In this document: one piece after another, positions 12,801 through 24,520 of the stretch | Numbering within the stretch: position 1 is the stretch's first letter | Layout: every line of letters starts with the position of its first letter | Assembly (NCBI GenBank): GCA_001599755.1 | Contig: BCHX01000005.1 | Span: 4,026,409-4,090,408, forward strand | Source: Gliomastix tumulicola | Lineage: Eukaryota; Ascomycota; Sordariomycetes; Hypocreales; Bionectriaceae | Direction of reading: 5' to 3' | DNA: 64,000 nucleotides | The notes under the pieces: model-generated | What the model saw: the letters and a program-made list of their open reading frames with translations, nothing else | Database searches by the model: none | Told to the model about the DNA's origin: nothing | Translations under genes and position numbers: made by a program

Positions 12801-15800
12801 TGGCACAGAAGGGCCAATGAGACTTCTCCATACACAGCTCACTGGGGGGAAGTAGTCGAGCTCACATTCAGGACTCGCGACCCTAGCCTGCAATACCTCA
12901 GCAAGATCTCAAAAACGCAGTGGTTGTCTCGACTGTGCGTGGTCCCTTCATAGTGCAGACAGCCAGTGGAAAGATTCTGCAGCGCACTGTTTGGGCAGAA
13001 TCGTTCGCCCAAAAAACAAGGAGGGGTAGAATCTGTCCGCGCTGAGCATGGTTGAGATCACCGCGAACATTTCGGCAAGCGCAAACAATGCTCGGGTCGA
13101 TTACTTCCTCATGTCTAGAGGCTGCATAGTCGTCACACATTACGCGTTTTCGGGCCTGGATTTTTCTCACTGGTGCGATGAATTCATTAGCGAGCAGTTC
13201 CTCTCGTCGACGAAGAGGAAACCTTGATATGGCCCAGTACACTTCATCTTCACTTTCTTTGTCGACCACCAAATCGTCCCGGCGCACAATACAAACGATG
13301 CTCTCTGCGGCGTAGGGCCAGGAGATCTCAGAAGAGGGTGCTCAAACTGGCGAACGGTTGTGCACAAGCCGTCGGGACTCTCCTCGCTCTACCGCTGCCA
13401 CAGGCGCTCACAAGACAGCGGCGGATTGGCACCATCCAATGCCCGCCAAACGCAGACTGGCCCCGGGTGTTGTTTGTTTTAGGTCCGGTAAAAGAGCCGT
13501 GGAGGAATACCGTCCCGGACGACTTGTCAGACAAGTACGAGGGCACGGCCGTGACCATGGACTTCCGTCTTCGGACATGATATCGTCCTGCCCAGCCTGC
13601 CCGCCAGCCAGCTAACGCAGCCGCAGCCGCCAACGCTGTTCTTGTCATACGATGTAATCGTCCATCTGAACCCTTCGGACTGGCGCTCGACTTAGCGTGC
13701 AACATAGTGTTGTTCTGAGCGACGATGCTCTCAAGTGGATGGCGTATCACCAATCGCCGTATTTTCGATTATGGACGCATTCATCTCGGGCGGCTGCGGA
13801 GCGTCATGTAGGATATTGACGCTACTGGGAGAGAAACCAGTCCTTCAATTCCTAAGTGCGACAACCGGAATCGCCATTGCCATCCTCCTTGCCACATGCC
13901 AGTCGGACTCGGGCCACTCTTGTTGAGCGCCATCCATGTGGCCGTCTCAAGTTGCCTGAAGCCGTCTATGATTGGCTGAGGCTTCCGGGACCGCTAGAGA
14001 CTTCAGCAGCCACTAGACGTGTTGCGAGGAAGCTGGGTCACTTGGTACAGAATCCATGGTGCACTGGGGCTCATCTTCATGGACGAATGTCAGGTCGCGC
14101 GAACGCTCGAAATGATCAGAACAGCACCCTCGTGCTGGCTCTGTGCACACCTGGTGTGTGAGAGGCACCCTCCTGATGTGGCCTTCACAGAGACAGCCGC
14201 CTCAAAGGGAACAAGCATCATAGCCCTCCACGACTTCAGACAGCAAGGTGTTCGAGCGTTGTAGGGGCCTTTTGGCAGCTTGCGTGTGTCCTTTATCGCC
14301 ACCTCATCATCTGGGGCCCGCGATCCCTGCCTGGTAATTATGTTCTCCTTTGCACTATTAAGTTTTGCGATTACTGTGGACGTTTGGAGGATTCGGTGCT
14401 CGGCAAGCCCATACCACCTCGTAGTACCCCGCGTACCCTCTGTGTGGTCTGGACTTCCTGCCTCCGAAGCAAGTATGGCGTTGTGGGAAGTGTGCTGCCT
14501 GCGATCCCCAGGCCTCTGACGATCTATGAGAGGGTTTATGTTGATCCCATGGCAAGTCTCACGGAAGTCCCACGACTTATTAAGGCAATGCCCTGCTTGG
14601 GAACGGTCACACCCTTGTAGTCAGGCCCGACAGCTCTATCCACGTTCAGGCTTCAGCCCGGCCCCATCAACGCCCTTGGTTACATTCCGGGCTGCTGGTT
14701 CCTGTGGGAGTACACAACAACTTGAACTTGGGAATTTCCCGCCCTCTGGCTCCCGTTGGCATCACCCATTCCGCCGTGTCATTGCGTGTGGTGCCGGAAA
14801 CAACGCAGATATTTCAAGCCGACGATTGACGCCTGAATGGCTGGCGTCAATCACAGCCCCCCCGAGAAGAGCATAGGGTTCGTGGGAGCATAGGATGATC
14901 ACAATGCTAACTGCGGCCCTGCACTTGCACTCCCAGTTCTATGTCGAGTGCTGCAGTTGGGAGGCAACCGAGTTGTCTCACGAGCACAGTCGAGACAACC
15001 CCATGGGAATAGCGTCGTTGTTTTGGGAAGGAAGACGCCAGAGGGATAGTAGTTGACGCCGTGTTTCATGAATTCCCCGAGGAAGTTACCGGTGGCGATC
15101 GGAAGCACTCCTTCGGGCAACCCGGCATCTGGAGATATGCCTACTGCCACGGCCGCACTTGGAACGCGGAGGATCCACGGGGGTCTCCTGGGGCGGCGTT
15201 TGGCATTCGTACGCACTTTGGAAGTTTCAACCCCTGTCGCGAGAGAGGCGGTGGCTCGCTACACGAATATTTGGAGGAGAGGATTCGGTGGATGGCTGGC
15301 GGAGGCACTACAGACCTGATGCGCCTCGTCTGCTTTGGGAGGTAGTTGCGCGTTGTGTATACCCTTCGGACGACAGCCCTGCTCTGACAGCGCTCAAGAA
15401 CCAGCCACCCCCGCGACGCATGATGCCGGTCGGAGGGACGGAGGGACGGACGGATGGGTAGGCGGTGAAGAAATGCATCAAGTTCGCAAGTCCGCAGACC
15501 CGACCTGTCGGTACCACTTCCAGTTCAAGACGCCTCGTCGCGGTGCAGCTCAACGTTGCAGATCGCCTGGCTTGCAATGACGTCCAGGCCAAACTCGGGT
15601 TCCATCCTTCCAACATTGCCGGTCTGCGCTGAGATCTACTCTAAGATCGTCGTTCAAGGCTCTGCCGGGAAGCTTAGCCCAACTTGCGTGCGAGGCGACA
15701 TTAGGTGTGGTCTTCCATGTATCTCCTGGATTACATTCAGCCCACTGGCGAGGATGTGCCATGGGACTGTGCGCGCTCAGGAGCAAGACCATTGGGGCTA

Positions 15801-17248
15801 CACTGAACATTCCGCGGCCAACAGCCATCGGCGAAGTCACGTCGTGGAACGAGAGCCTGGAATACACGGTCGTCATAGATGTCTTCACCGTCGCTAGACA
15901 TTTCACCATGTCCATCTCTAATGCTAGAGACTCACAAGACTGGGTTGGGATCGGGTAGAACGCCATCCTGCGGCTCCAGGCTGAGCTTGGAAACCGACAC
16001 GCTCATCCAATGTCCCGTCGCCGGACTGCAGAGCTACCTCAAGGCGCCTAACAGCCTCTTCGAGGTAATGGGCAGAGAGTACGCGAGTACCTTTGGCCGG
16101 AAGAAGGCTCCCCTGAGGAATATGAAGTTCCACCACAGTCTGGACACAAGAAACATCCTCGCTGACGGCCACTACACTGGATGACTGGCCTGGGCCCAAT
16201 TAAGGATGCCGCTTGGATCGCCTGCCGAGATTTATGGCGAAAAAGGGTGTCAATGGGGACCTTCTCGGGCTATGCAGGAGCCACTTCCAGAGGAACTGTC
16301 TCCTGTCTGGCCTCCACGTGGAACCTACAGGCACGGCCGCTACACCTGCATTCTGCCTTGGTCTTTCGATCGACATAGAGGTTAGCGCCGAGTCTTCCAC
16401 CGATTCTATCGTTGCGCGTCGATGTTCTGGCTCCATCCCCGGGTTTCCACTTTCGTGCGTGCTGCATGCGCCGTGTGCGGCCAAGGAGGCTCTCGGGAGT
16501 ATCAGCATTTGCCACCGCCAATGGCCTTCGGCATGGTCGCTACACTTGCTAAGTGGGAAGGTGGTCGTGTGGACAAACGCATTATGAGGCTGCCAGCAAA
16601 CCCGACCTCGAAGATGAGAGACGAAACCTACTCTTGATTCGTGGATTCCCTCACTCGCATGTCCTCAAAGATGTTTTTAGCGCAACGAAAATCGACATCG
16701 CACTCTTCCAGCGGTCCAAGACTGTCAACCACAGATTTCCCGCCATTTGAAAGCACAGCGAGGGGCTGGTGGTTCTCTGGGCGGTCATCGAACTGCACAC
16801 TGACGAGATTCTCTACTCTTCAGGATCACGAGCAACTCGTCGGCTTGGGTGGCACATCCTCGGACATTGTCTGCTGGCATGCTCGTCTCGCACGGATGCG
16901 TAGGAAGGGCGTTCTCCTTCGTCCATTCGGACCTCCGGCATGCTGGCCGGTTCAACTTTCAGGCCGTTCACTTCCACGAGCACTGGCGGGTATTTTTTCT
17001 TCTCCTGGTCGTGATGAGGCTGCCGAAGGCCAGCCCTGTGTCTTGTCTACCAATCATGAGCATCTCCAGACCAGGCTAAAGAGTCGGCTGAGGTTTCATC
17101 GAAAAAGCACACACCGACACACAGGGCGAGGATTGGTCGCGGTGCCCTTACTTACTGATAAATGCCTTTCGATTACCGGTCGAGCCAGGATTGTCAGAGT
17201 AGGAACACCCGCTGCCCATCTTATGGGCTTCTTAGCGATTTTAGAACA
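12801..17248. other. Gene-free stretch inside the split copy
   Basis: Only broken frames; no domain recognised. A small inverted repeat (TTTGGGC at 12,990-12,996 and GCCCAAA at 13,007-13,013, 10-nt spacer) and a short GGAC/GGAG-rich run near 15,434-15,460 are the only structures noticed. Confidence 0.4.
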
Positions 17249-18230
17249 TGAGGCGTGAGGAATACATGGCTCCGCCGATCGTGCTCTATCAACCTACCGC
17301 CGCCGTCGTGCGCCTAGAGACACTCATGACCGACGATAGTACAAGCGTGACCGACAATGGCGAGGTCCGGGTCGTCAAGGCAGATCGGTGGAGGGCTGTT
17401 CTCGTCCTTCTTGGTGGTCTCGAGCTTCGCAATCGCCCACATCAGACTGGTCCCTCCTAAAGGTCATCCGCTCATTTGACGACGGCCAGGAAGGGCTCAT
17501 GTGCGTCAAATATGCCCCCATCATCTCAGCTGCAGCCACACTCCCAATCGACCTCCCACTCGAACTCAAGGAGTTCTCCTTCTGGGTAACCCAGGCGAAT
17601 CGGTTCCAAAGCGAGTTGAATGTACATCGGATGGCTTCGTAGGCTGATTTTTTTGAGATGTGCGATGCCACGACAGCTCGGAATAACACGAAGTCTACTG
17701 GAACCAAACAATTGCCAGCTCGCCCGCCTCCAGCGCGGCTTCCGGCGCCAACCTGACGTCGAGCGTATCCAATACACTCCGCCTGAAGGCGCGAAACGAT
17801 GGAGTCCAATCCCACTAGCAACACTCCAAGATATCCTGAACCATGCACGCTCAGTTCAACGTCACCGGGGACCTACAGAACGCGCATGGCGGATGCCCTA
17901 GCATCCCGCACCGACTTTTCGTTGTGCCTAATACCTCGCTCTATTTCCTGGACCTGGAGAGTACATCAAGGATTAACATTCGCCAGCTTCAACACAGCCG
18001 AGCGTGTCAAAATGTGTTGTTCCAATCTCCCAGAAGGCAAGGACCTTTTTAGCACCGGGCGACGGACAACGAGAATTCCCACATATGTCTCTCAACTCTA
18101 AGGCTTGAATATCAGAGATCCTGTCGCGAGATGGAGTCAGTGCTTTCCTTCGAGTCGAGACAGAACACAATGAGCGAATCGCCCGAGTTGTGGGACAGCA
18201 TGGCTACGCCATTCTCGATTGAGAAGGAGG
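17249..18230 (+). pseudogene. Unidentified coding-like debris
   Basis: Successive plus-strand frames look protein-like although separated by stops and frameshifts: 17,249-17,460 (LMTDDSTSVTDNGEVRVVKA), 17,388-17,642 (PLELKEFSFWVTQANRFQS), 17,620-18,052 and 18,130-18,230 (an acidic tail near MSESPELWDSMATPFSI). Order and strand agree, which suggests one decayed gene, but I do not recognise the family and chance open frames in GC-rich DNA cannot be excluded. Confidence 0.3.
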
Positions 18231-20629
18231 AAGAGAAATAGGACGGCACGGCTATGCAGAGGTTTGGATTCAGTGAGTGTCTTACATATCGGTTTGACCA
18301 GAGGCCTTTACTAACGACTGAATTCTTCCAGCGCCGATAATCGCCGAACCATTCAACCGGAAGAGTCGCGAGGAAGCCAGGTTCCTATCTGGACTCAGCC
18401 TCCAGGGAGTTACAGCGTGCAATCGCGAAGCGGGTATGTATCACGGCGCAGCTTTCTCCCAGAATTTCACGTTGATACGGTCGCTAAAATTGAAGTCATG
18501 GTTCAAGGGATAAGAATACCAGAAGCGAAACCGGCAACGCGAGTTTCTATTCGAAACCTGGCCGGCTAAGGCAGTACGCGGACCGGGTCTTGGAGAGACT
18601 TGCTAAGGGCGGCTGAATTGGTGAATACGGCAATCTAGCCATGCCTAAACACGTCTCCATCTCGCCTCATGAAGATCCTCTTCAATACAACGAGCCCACA
18701 GGCATAGCATCCGCAAAATCCTCAAGTCCGTATCCCGCGCCTTCTCCTCGTACCCCAGACAGGGCGGACCGCCCTTGAGTGGCGCATAGGTTTGGACACA
18801 TACCCATGCGTCGCCTCGACTCCTAGCTGAGACAAGCGCATGCCCCTGCCTACTGTCGCCCCTCGGGAATGCGGACGTACAGCTCGTCGAAAGAGGTTCA
18901 CTGAGATATCATCGTGCTGTTCTCTGTATACTTGGCCAAGCCTCGACGACCTCGTTGGGGTTGGTTGCCAGCGAAGAACCCAACGATCTCAGGAGATGTA
19001 TCGGGGGAATGCTCCGAATTACCAAGTTATGGGTCTGGCAGTGTTGTGCGGAAACACAGGATGGCATAAATCGTCTTCTCTCACCCTTTCACCGGTTATC
19101 ATCTACCGCAACCTACGACATGATCAGCCTTTAAAGTCCTCGCGGACATTGCGGAAAACATGGAACCGGGAAATATCGGCATACGGGAATCCTGGACGCG
19201 CTGGACGCGACAAAGCACGTGCACCTGTCTCGAACAGGGCCAGTGTGGTCGCCGCTTTATTCCGGCGCGGCGAGGTTGTGTGGCACATTTCCTGCTCACC
19301 CCAAGATGGAGAATATGAACATGAACGCCGCCCTGTCTTCAGACGATCCCAGCCTCCTGGCGCGATTCAGGAGACTGTTAAGTGCTCCGATGTACCAGCT
19401 CCCGCCTTCAACCGTCTTCCACATTCAGCTCGGCCCAGGCAGCCCAAAACTCGTGTCTAGAAAATTGGAAATGACGTTTAGCGGACAGTTCCAGGGTCGC
19501 AATTTTGAGCAGCGAGTCCCACCCCGGCTTAAGGCTAACATTTGTGGTCGTCCACGAGTTTGTCAGAAGCCACTGCGTCGTCCAGCCTGGGACATGTTCC
19601 ACTTATACTGCAGTCTTCATCGGCCAGGGCAATAACAATCGTCCCCTTGGCCGTGAAGTCCGCATCGGCCGCCAGACAGGCGTTTGGGGCGCCGTGAAGA
19701 ACATACCCAGACACTGGCTGGTGCAGATTCCGTAGGGGACCTGCCGGGGACTGTCCGCTTTGCCATAAAGCCACTGATTCTCGTTCTCGGGAGTGTCCAT
19801 GGTCTGATTATCGGGAGTTTTTGGCGTCATTGTGCTTCACATACAACGTGATTCCACCACACAAGGCTCGTAGCTTTGACTCGATCATGTTAAAAGCTCA
19901 CCTTAACGGCCGGTCGTCGCAGGGATCAAGCCCACGGCGCAAACAGCCAGCCACGAGACCTTTTGAAGATGGCGTAATAATGCGCAACGAGTTTATCCCG
20001 AGAACGGACTTATCAGGGTCTGGTCTACACCTTCCTTGACTTCTTCCGTCTATCATCACCCAAAATATCTCGGCTTTTCTGTGCCAGTTAGTATTGGCCT
20101 AGCCTGTTTCTTCTGGACATGAACTGGGGAGAGAGCTCAGGGTGATGGTGTGTCGGGCAACACTGGACGCACCGACAGTGATTACCGTCGGTGACGTTAC
20201 AGGAGTTACCGCCATGATGGACGGTATCGGAATGACCGAGTCTCACCAATCCTCATACTTTCTCGATCTGGAAGGGCAGTCCTTAGGCCGCTACGAAACA
20301 TTGGATGGTATCCGTCCCTCTGCCAGAGACATTCATCAGGGTTGATACATCCCATCCATCCTACAAGGATGGATTGCGGAGGGATGTCCATCGATTCACG
20401 GAAAGGAGATAGCCCCCGCCCGACAGATCGCCTCGAAGCCTGTTGACACGATCGATGGACGAATGCTATGAGTTACCGACAAGCCAAAGAAGCATTTCAC
20501 CTGTGGCTTTCTTTCTCTTGTTTGTTGAAAGAATCGAATTCCGTCAACATTTTATCCACTGTTTTGCGCTTCCAGCGGTCCAACTCGACGCTCCGCTAAC
20601 CACTAAATCGGCAGATCGTTCAGGCTGGT
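18231..20629. other. Gene-free stretch
   Basis: No recognised gene. On the minus strand between 19,830 and 19,390 three neighbouring frames could be joined into a protein-like reading, but no family could be named. Confidence 0.35.
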
Positions 20630-20890
20630 GTGAAGTTGGGCATGGGTTCCATCCACGCTTCCACGAATTGCCAATGCCGGGAACGTGCTGGGCTGGGCAC
20701 CACGCGACTTCATTATGCCGTCGGCAACATCCGCATCCGCCCCAGCACCGCCGTAGCCGACGTAGCGCGGTTAATTGCGGCCGGAGCCATGTTGCAGGCT
20801 ACAGACTGCATCGGGCACACGCCCCTTCACCGAGCATGCCTCCATGCGACTTTTTTCCCTGGCCATGGAAACCGCATTGACCTCATCGGA
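20630..20890 (+). pseudogene. Ankyrin-repeat fragment
   Basis: One frame carries about one and a half ankyrin units: TTRLHYAVGN, then VADVARLIAAGAMLQATD and GHTPLHRAC, with the diagnostic TPLHrA, LI.aGA and D..G.TPLH spacing. Nothing conserved extends on either side: the frame ends at 20,917 and upstream stops follow closely. In fungi such repeats are usually the C-terminal part of multidomain proteins (for example NACHT-ankyrin), so this is probably a leftover of a larger gene. Confidence 0.55.
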
Positions 20891-21596
20891 AGTATCTACG
20901 GACGACTTTCAATGTGACAGCCACTTGCTCATGGGAGCTTCTGTTCGAGCAGATCACCTACAACAGTATTACACAAATGTGAGCGCATAATCAAACACGT
21001 CGACAAGCCAAGACTCCGACAGTCGGCAGGATGATTTTCTCTGACCGGCGGTTGCCACGCGGAGTGCTTCAGGGGCTTATGCTCGGGTTTTTGACTACGA
21101 GGTAGCTTGTTGTTAACGGGAGATTGGCCATGGTCACCGGGCGCCATCTTCGACGGGGCATGCGCCTCTTCCGTCGCCCAGAACTTGTGACGGAACACAT
21201 TTGGGAGCGGCCGCTCAGACTGCGAAAAGATGACGGGGCAAGTCTCGAGGAACCAGGTCTTCCGGATCTCCTGGCCTGTCGCTGGACTGTAATCCTATTT
21301 GGTAGCACCAGAAACGAATGGCCATACGCATGATTTATGACATCCGGGTACAATGTCAAGGAGAAAATTCGCGAGAGGACATCGCCGCCGCCGGCCGGAA
21401 CCCGAGCGATCACTGGGGAGATTCTTGGGCCTCGAAGAATCTGCTCTCCTTCTGCTCAAGCGCTCGACGAAATCATCGCCTACCATGGCAGAGACGATAA
21501 TGCGCAGGGAGAAGGCATGCTCGCTTTGGCATGAATGGCAATTAGCAGGACCAATCTGTTCTCTCGCCTGGAAGCTACAAGAAGCTGACTTTAGAG

Positions 21597-22147
21597 GCCC
21601 GGGTTCAACGCACGGTCGAACAATCGTTCGATGATGCGGTGGACCGTGTCATCGAAGATGTCGTAGAGCGTAATCTGGAGCTGCCCGTTGAGAAGACGCT
21701 ACAGGACGCTGTGCAGCGAGTGTTTGATAACGGTTCTGGCTTCACAGTCCGCCTCCAGTCTTCGAATCCCAGCCGACGCTCATTGGTGAGGATGTCTCGG
21801 TGATTCTCCCTACCGTTGAGCTGCCGGCTGCACAGGCAGCCATGGAACTCCTAAGGATCGGCGGGGCGACTTTCTACAACATGTGGACAGAACTGCGCGG
21901 ACCGACCAAGGCAGAATTATTAACCATCTCTTAGCGCGGAAGGGCGACTTTCAAAGGGGTGCTTAAATATGTTGGAGACCTTTCCAGCCTCGTTCCTTGG
22001 CTCATCATTCCTGTCCACGCGGAGAAGAAAGGATACGTCCTCAAGCTTCCCGGTCGTGCTGAGCCGCTTGAAGTCCATAACATGGCGTGCCCGTACGGGA
22101 TAATATTGAGCCTCGCGACACTGGCAGCATCGTTGCAGCAGCTTTAG
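21597..22147 (+). pseudogene. Unidentified coding-like debris
   Basis: Three neighbouring plus-strand stretches read like helical protein: about 21,597-21,800 (VEQSFDDAVDRVIEDVVER), 21,783-21,934 (ELPAAQAAMELLRIGGATF) and 21,955-22,147 (YVGDLSSLVPWLIIPVHAEK). They are offset in frame and separated by stops. Family unknown; possibly part of the same decayed locus as the ankyrin and DUF2235 fragments beside it. Confidence 0.25.
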
Positions 22148-22576
22148 TACTTCTCGTTTCTGAGGATGCATTTGGCGACACAGCGCTAGGTTTGGTCGCA
22201 GCGATCAATTAGCGAATTCGAGCGAAACCCGTACAGAAAGCAGTTCCGAAGAACAATGAGGCTGCTGCTTAAGAATTAGGAGCAAATTTCGGGGCAAACT
22301 ACTGCGGCTTTCGCATCGCGAAGGTTTTGGTGACATGGTGTCGCCACCATCCTATCACCATTACTCATGCTTCGTCCTATCGAGTCACCGGACTACAGAC
22401 TGAGCAAGCACGACATCAATCCAGTCGCTATCTCTCCGCGAGAACGGGACTCCGGCCGTACATCCATCCCAGGCTGAATTTCGCCAAGTTCCCTCGTCCG
22501 TCGTTCAGTCCTAGCTGGCTCCATATGCAACCGGGCGTCCTCTGTCACCGCTTCATATGCTTGGCTGGGGACGTGC

Positions 22577-22850
22577 TTGCTAAACACCCGCGATTCGCCT
22601 TGTCGCTCAAAGGTGCTCCATGGAAGTTCTACACGAGTGTGTCGAGCAAATGATTTGTCGTTCATATTCCCGCGACGCGACAAGCTCGTCATTTGTTGCG
22701 ACGGCACAGCCCGCTCATCATTCTCCAAGGAGACTGCACGGATCAACGTCTCAAGAGTTACGCGGTGTATTTCCTTGGAAGACATCCCTGGGCAACAGCA
22801 ACCCGTCCAGCAACTCCCTGGGATCGGGACTGGAGTTACAGTCTCACTAA
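22577..22850 (+). pseudogene. DUF2235-type alpha/beta-hydrolase fragment (Tle1-like)
   Basis: The frame contains DKLVICCDGTARSS followed by INVSRVTRCISLED and QQPVQQLPGIGTG. This matches the start of the DUF2235 domain (k.lvvccDGTw, tNvsrl.rai, qv.yy.pGvGTG), related to the catalytic domain of Tle1-family phospholipases; fungal genomes carry many such proteins of unknown role. The later nucleophile motif GFSRGA could not be found downstream and stops follow, so only the N-terminal third survives. Whether it was fused to the nearby ankyrin repeats is unknown. Confidence 0.6.
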
Positions 22851-23159
22851 TCCGCTTCCGATTGGAAATACGCCCGTCATTTGGGTGAAAGAAAAGCATC
22901 GTAGAAGAGTATTCTCGTCACTGCCACCGGGATCGTTGGCTTGGGGTTCGAAGCCATAAGACCCTCTCTTTGTCTTGTGCTTGTTGAAGGGGTTATGGAT
23001 ATATCCAACAGGCATTTGACAGCCCAAGCAGAGGCCTCCGTTAGACTGTTCGACAACAATTACACTCTCTTCAGGGTATTGAATAATGATTTCACCAAGC
23101 CGAACTTCAATGCCTGTCCCATGTCATGGTGTCGAAAAAGACGCCACGCATCTGTCTAG

Positions 23160-23640
23160 TAGTGTCGTCGACCATTCGGTTTCCAAGTTCACTGAGATCC
23201 GGGACGAGGTTATGTCTCTGGTCCAATACGGGCCGGAGAGAATCCTGGATCTCGTGACGCCTCTATGTGTAACTGTGCGTTTGGTAGAGCTCTATCTCGT
23301 CGGCCATAAGTTGAACGCGCGCAGGCTCTTGGAGACGCATTCGAAGATCTCACCGAGGTGATCAATGGCCAGCCAGAACTAGCCTGGGAGGGCGACACGG
23401 CCTATGCGGCCACAAGCGTGGGTTTCGAAGCCCCGCTTACATCGACCGTGGGAAACATCGAGACGACACACTATGTAAAAACCCCCCTCCCAAAGCCAGG
23501 CAAACCACGTCGAAGTCACCGAGGCTACACTGTCCAGGAAGTCGCGTCCGTGACTGTGCCACCGTGTGCAGCTCAAGTAGCAGGATTGGTAGTCCCGGAG
23601 TATTCTGTACATCCTAATTACGGCTATGGACGCTCTTGAG
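23160..23640 (+). pseudogene. Unidentified coding-like debris
   Basis: Two overlapping plus-strand frames, up to 23,361 (FTEIRDEVMSLVQYGPERI) and 23,358-23,639 (GNIETTHYVKTPLPKPGK), look like a protein read across a frameshift. It could be the distal part of the DUF2235 gene, but no motif supports that. Confidence 0.25.
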
Positions 23641-24130
23641 GCGCAGGGAGTGCGGCACCATCCTTCAGCTTCACCCGCGTTTTGGCGAGGCAGCTCTCCG
23701 TGCAATTGGAGCCTGCACTTCAGTCCCTCAAGAGTGAAATGATCAACCAAACTCTCACTTGCCACCTGCCTTGCTCCAATTGGGCCCTACATAGTGACAT
23801 ACCGTCGCCAGGTCATGGGAAGTCTTCTGTAAGCCACGTTTGCGTTTACGTGCAGCCCTTCCACTTTACGCCTGCTTCCGGCGAGGTATGCCATTCAACT
23901 ATGCCGAAGAGGCTTCAACGACCGGACACTCCTCCCGCAAGGAATGCCTGTCAGTAAGGAACCTCTAGCAGGCTCGCTACATGTGCTGCTTGCAAAACGG
24001 AGCCAGTACACCTATGCGAGCTAGGCATGGCGTCTCAACTCCCATTGAGCACTACAAGTGTCGAGACTCCTACATGATAGATAGCGTCGAAGCTTTTCGG
24101 GAGGAAGAATATCTGTGATGCACGGGCTGT

Positions 24131-24161
24131 GCATGACTTTGGGCGTGCCGCAAAGTCATGC
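24131..24161. repeat. Perfect 11-bp hairpin
   Basis: GCATGACTTTG (24,131-24,141), a 9-nt loop, then CAAAGTCATGC (24,151-24,161): a perfect inverted repeat directly left of the second piece of the split gene copy. A second small palindrome (ATGCACGGGCTGTGCAT) overlaps its left side. It does not carry a Helitron-like CTRR end just downstream, and no target duplication was found. Confidence 0.8.
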
Positions 24162-24189
24162 CAGGAAAGCGGTCAACTGCCCAGACAGT

Positions 24190-24520
24190 TCAGTAGTTCC
24201 TTCGCGCCAAAAGGCGCGAGGACGTATTTCGAGTCACGGGAAGTTCCCAATACGTCCATCGCTCTTGATACATTAATCTTCCAGACTATGCTCGCGTCAC
24301 TGGCCGGTCTAGAGCCGGCCGGATCAGCCACAGCACCTTACCAAGCTCAGACCATATACTCTGAGCGACAAGAGGGCGAAGGTGCGCAGGCGCCGTGAGC
24401 CTGTACTTTGTGAGGTTGGCCGGCTGGGTGACGCGATCACACTGTTTGTGGATAGCGTCCTGCTTGGAGGAGCCTGGATGAGAGGGGCTTGAAGCAGCGT
24501 AGGCTATGGTCTCCGGCTTC
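24190..24520 (+). pseudogene. 3' piece of the second copy of the 225-aa gene
   Basis: The first part (translated REVPNTSIALDTLIFQTMLA) aligns with IQVSNGFIDLDTVLRVAFVS of the intact copy, and the DNA from about 24,360 (AGCGACAAGAGG..., GTGCGCAGGCGCC, GGTGACGCGATCAC) matches bases 517-675 of it closely, with frameshifts in between. The fragment starts where the 12.5-kb piece stops, so both together cover one gene copy separated by about 11.4 kb. Confidence 0.65.

Noticed and set aside
24131..24161. Hairpin as Helitron 3' end
   Set aside because: No CTRR end 10-12 nt downstream, no Rep/helicase remains recognised.
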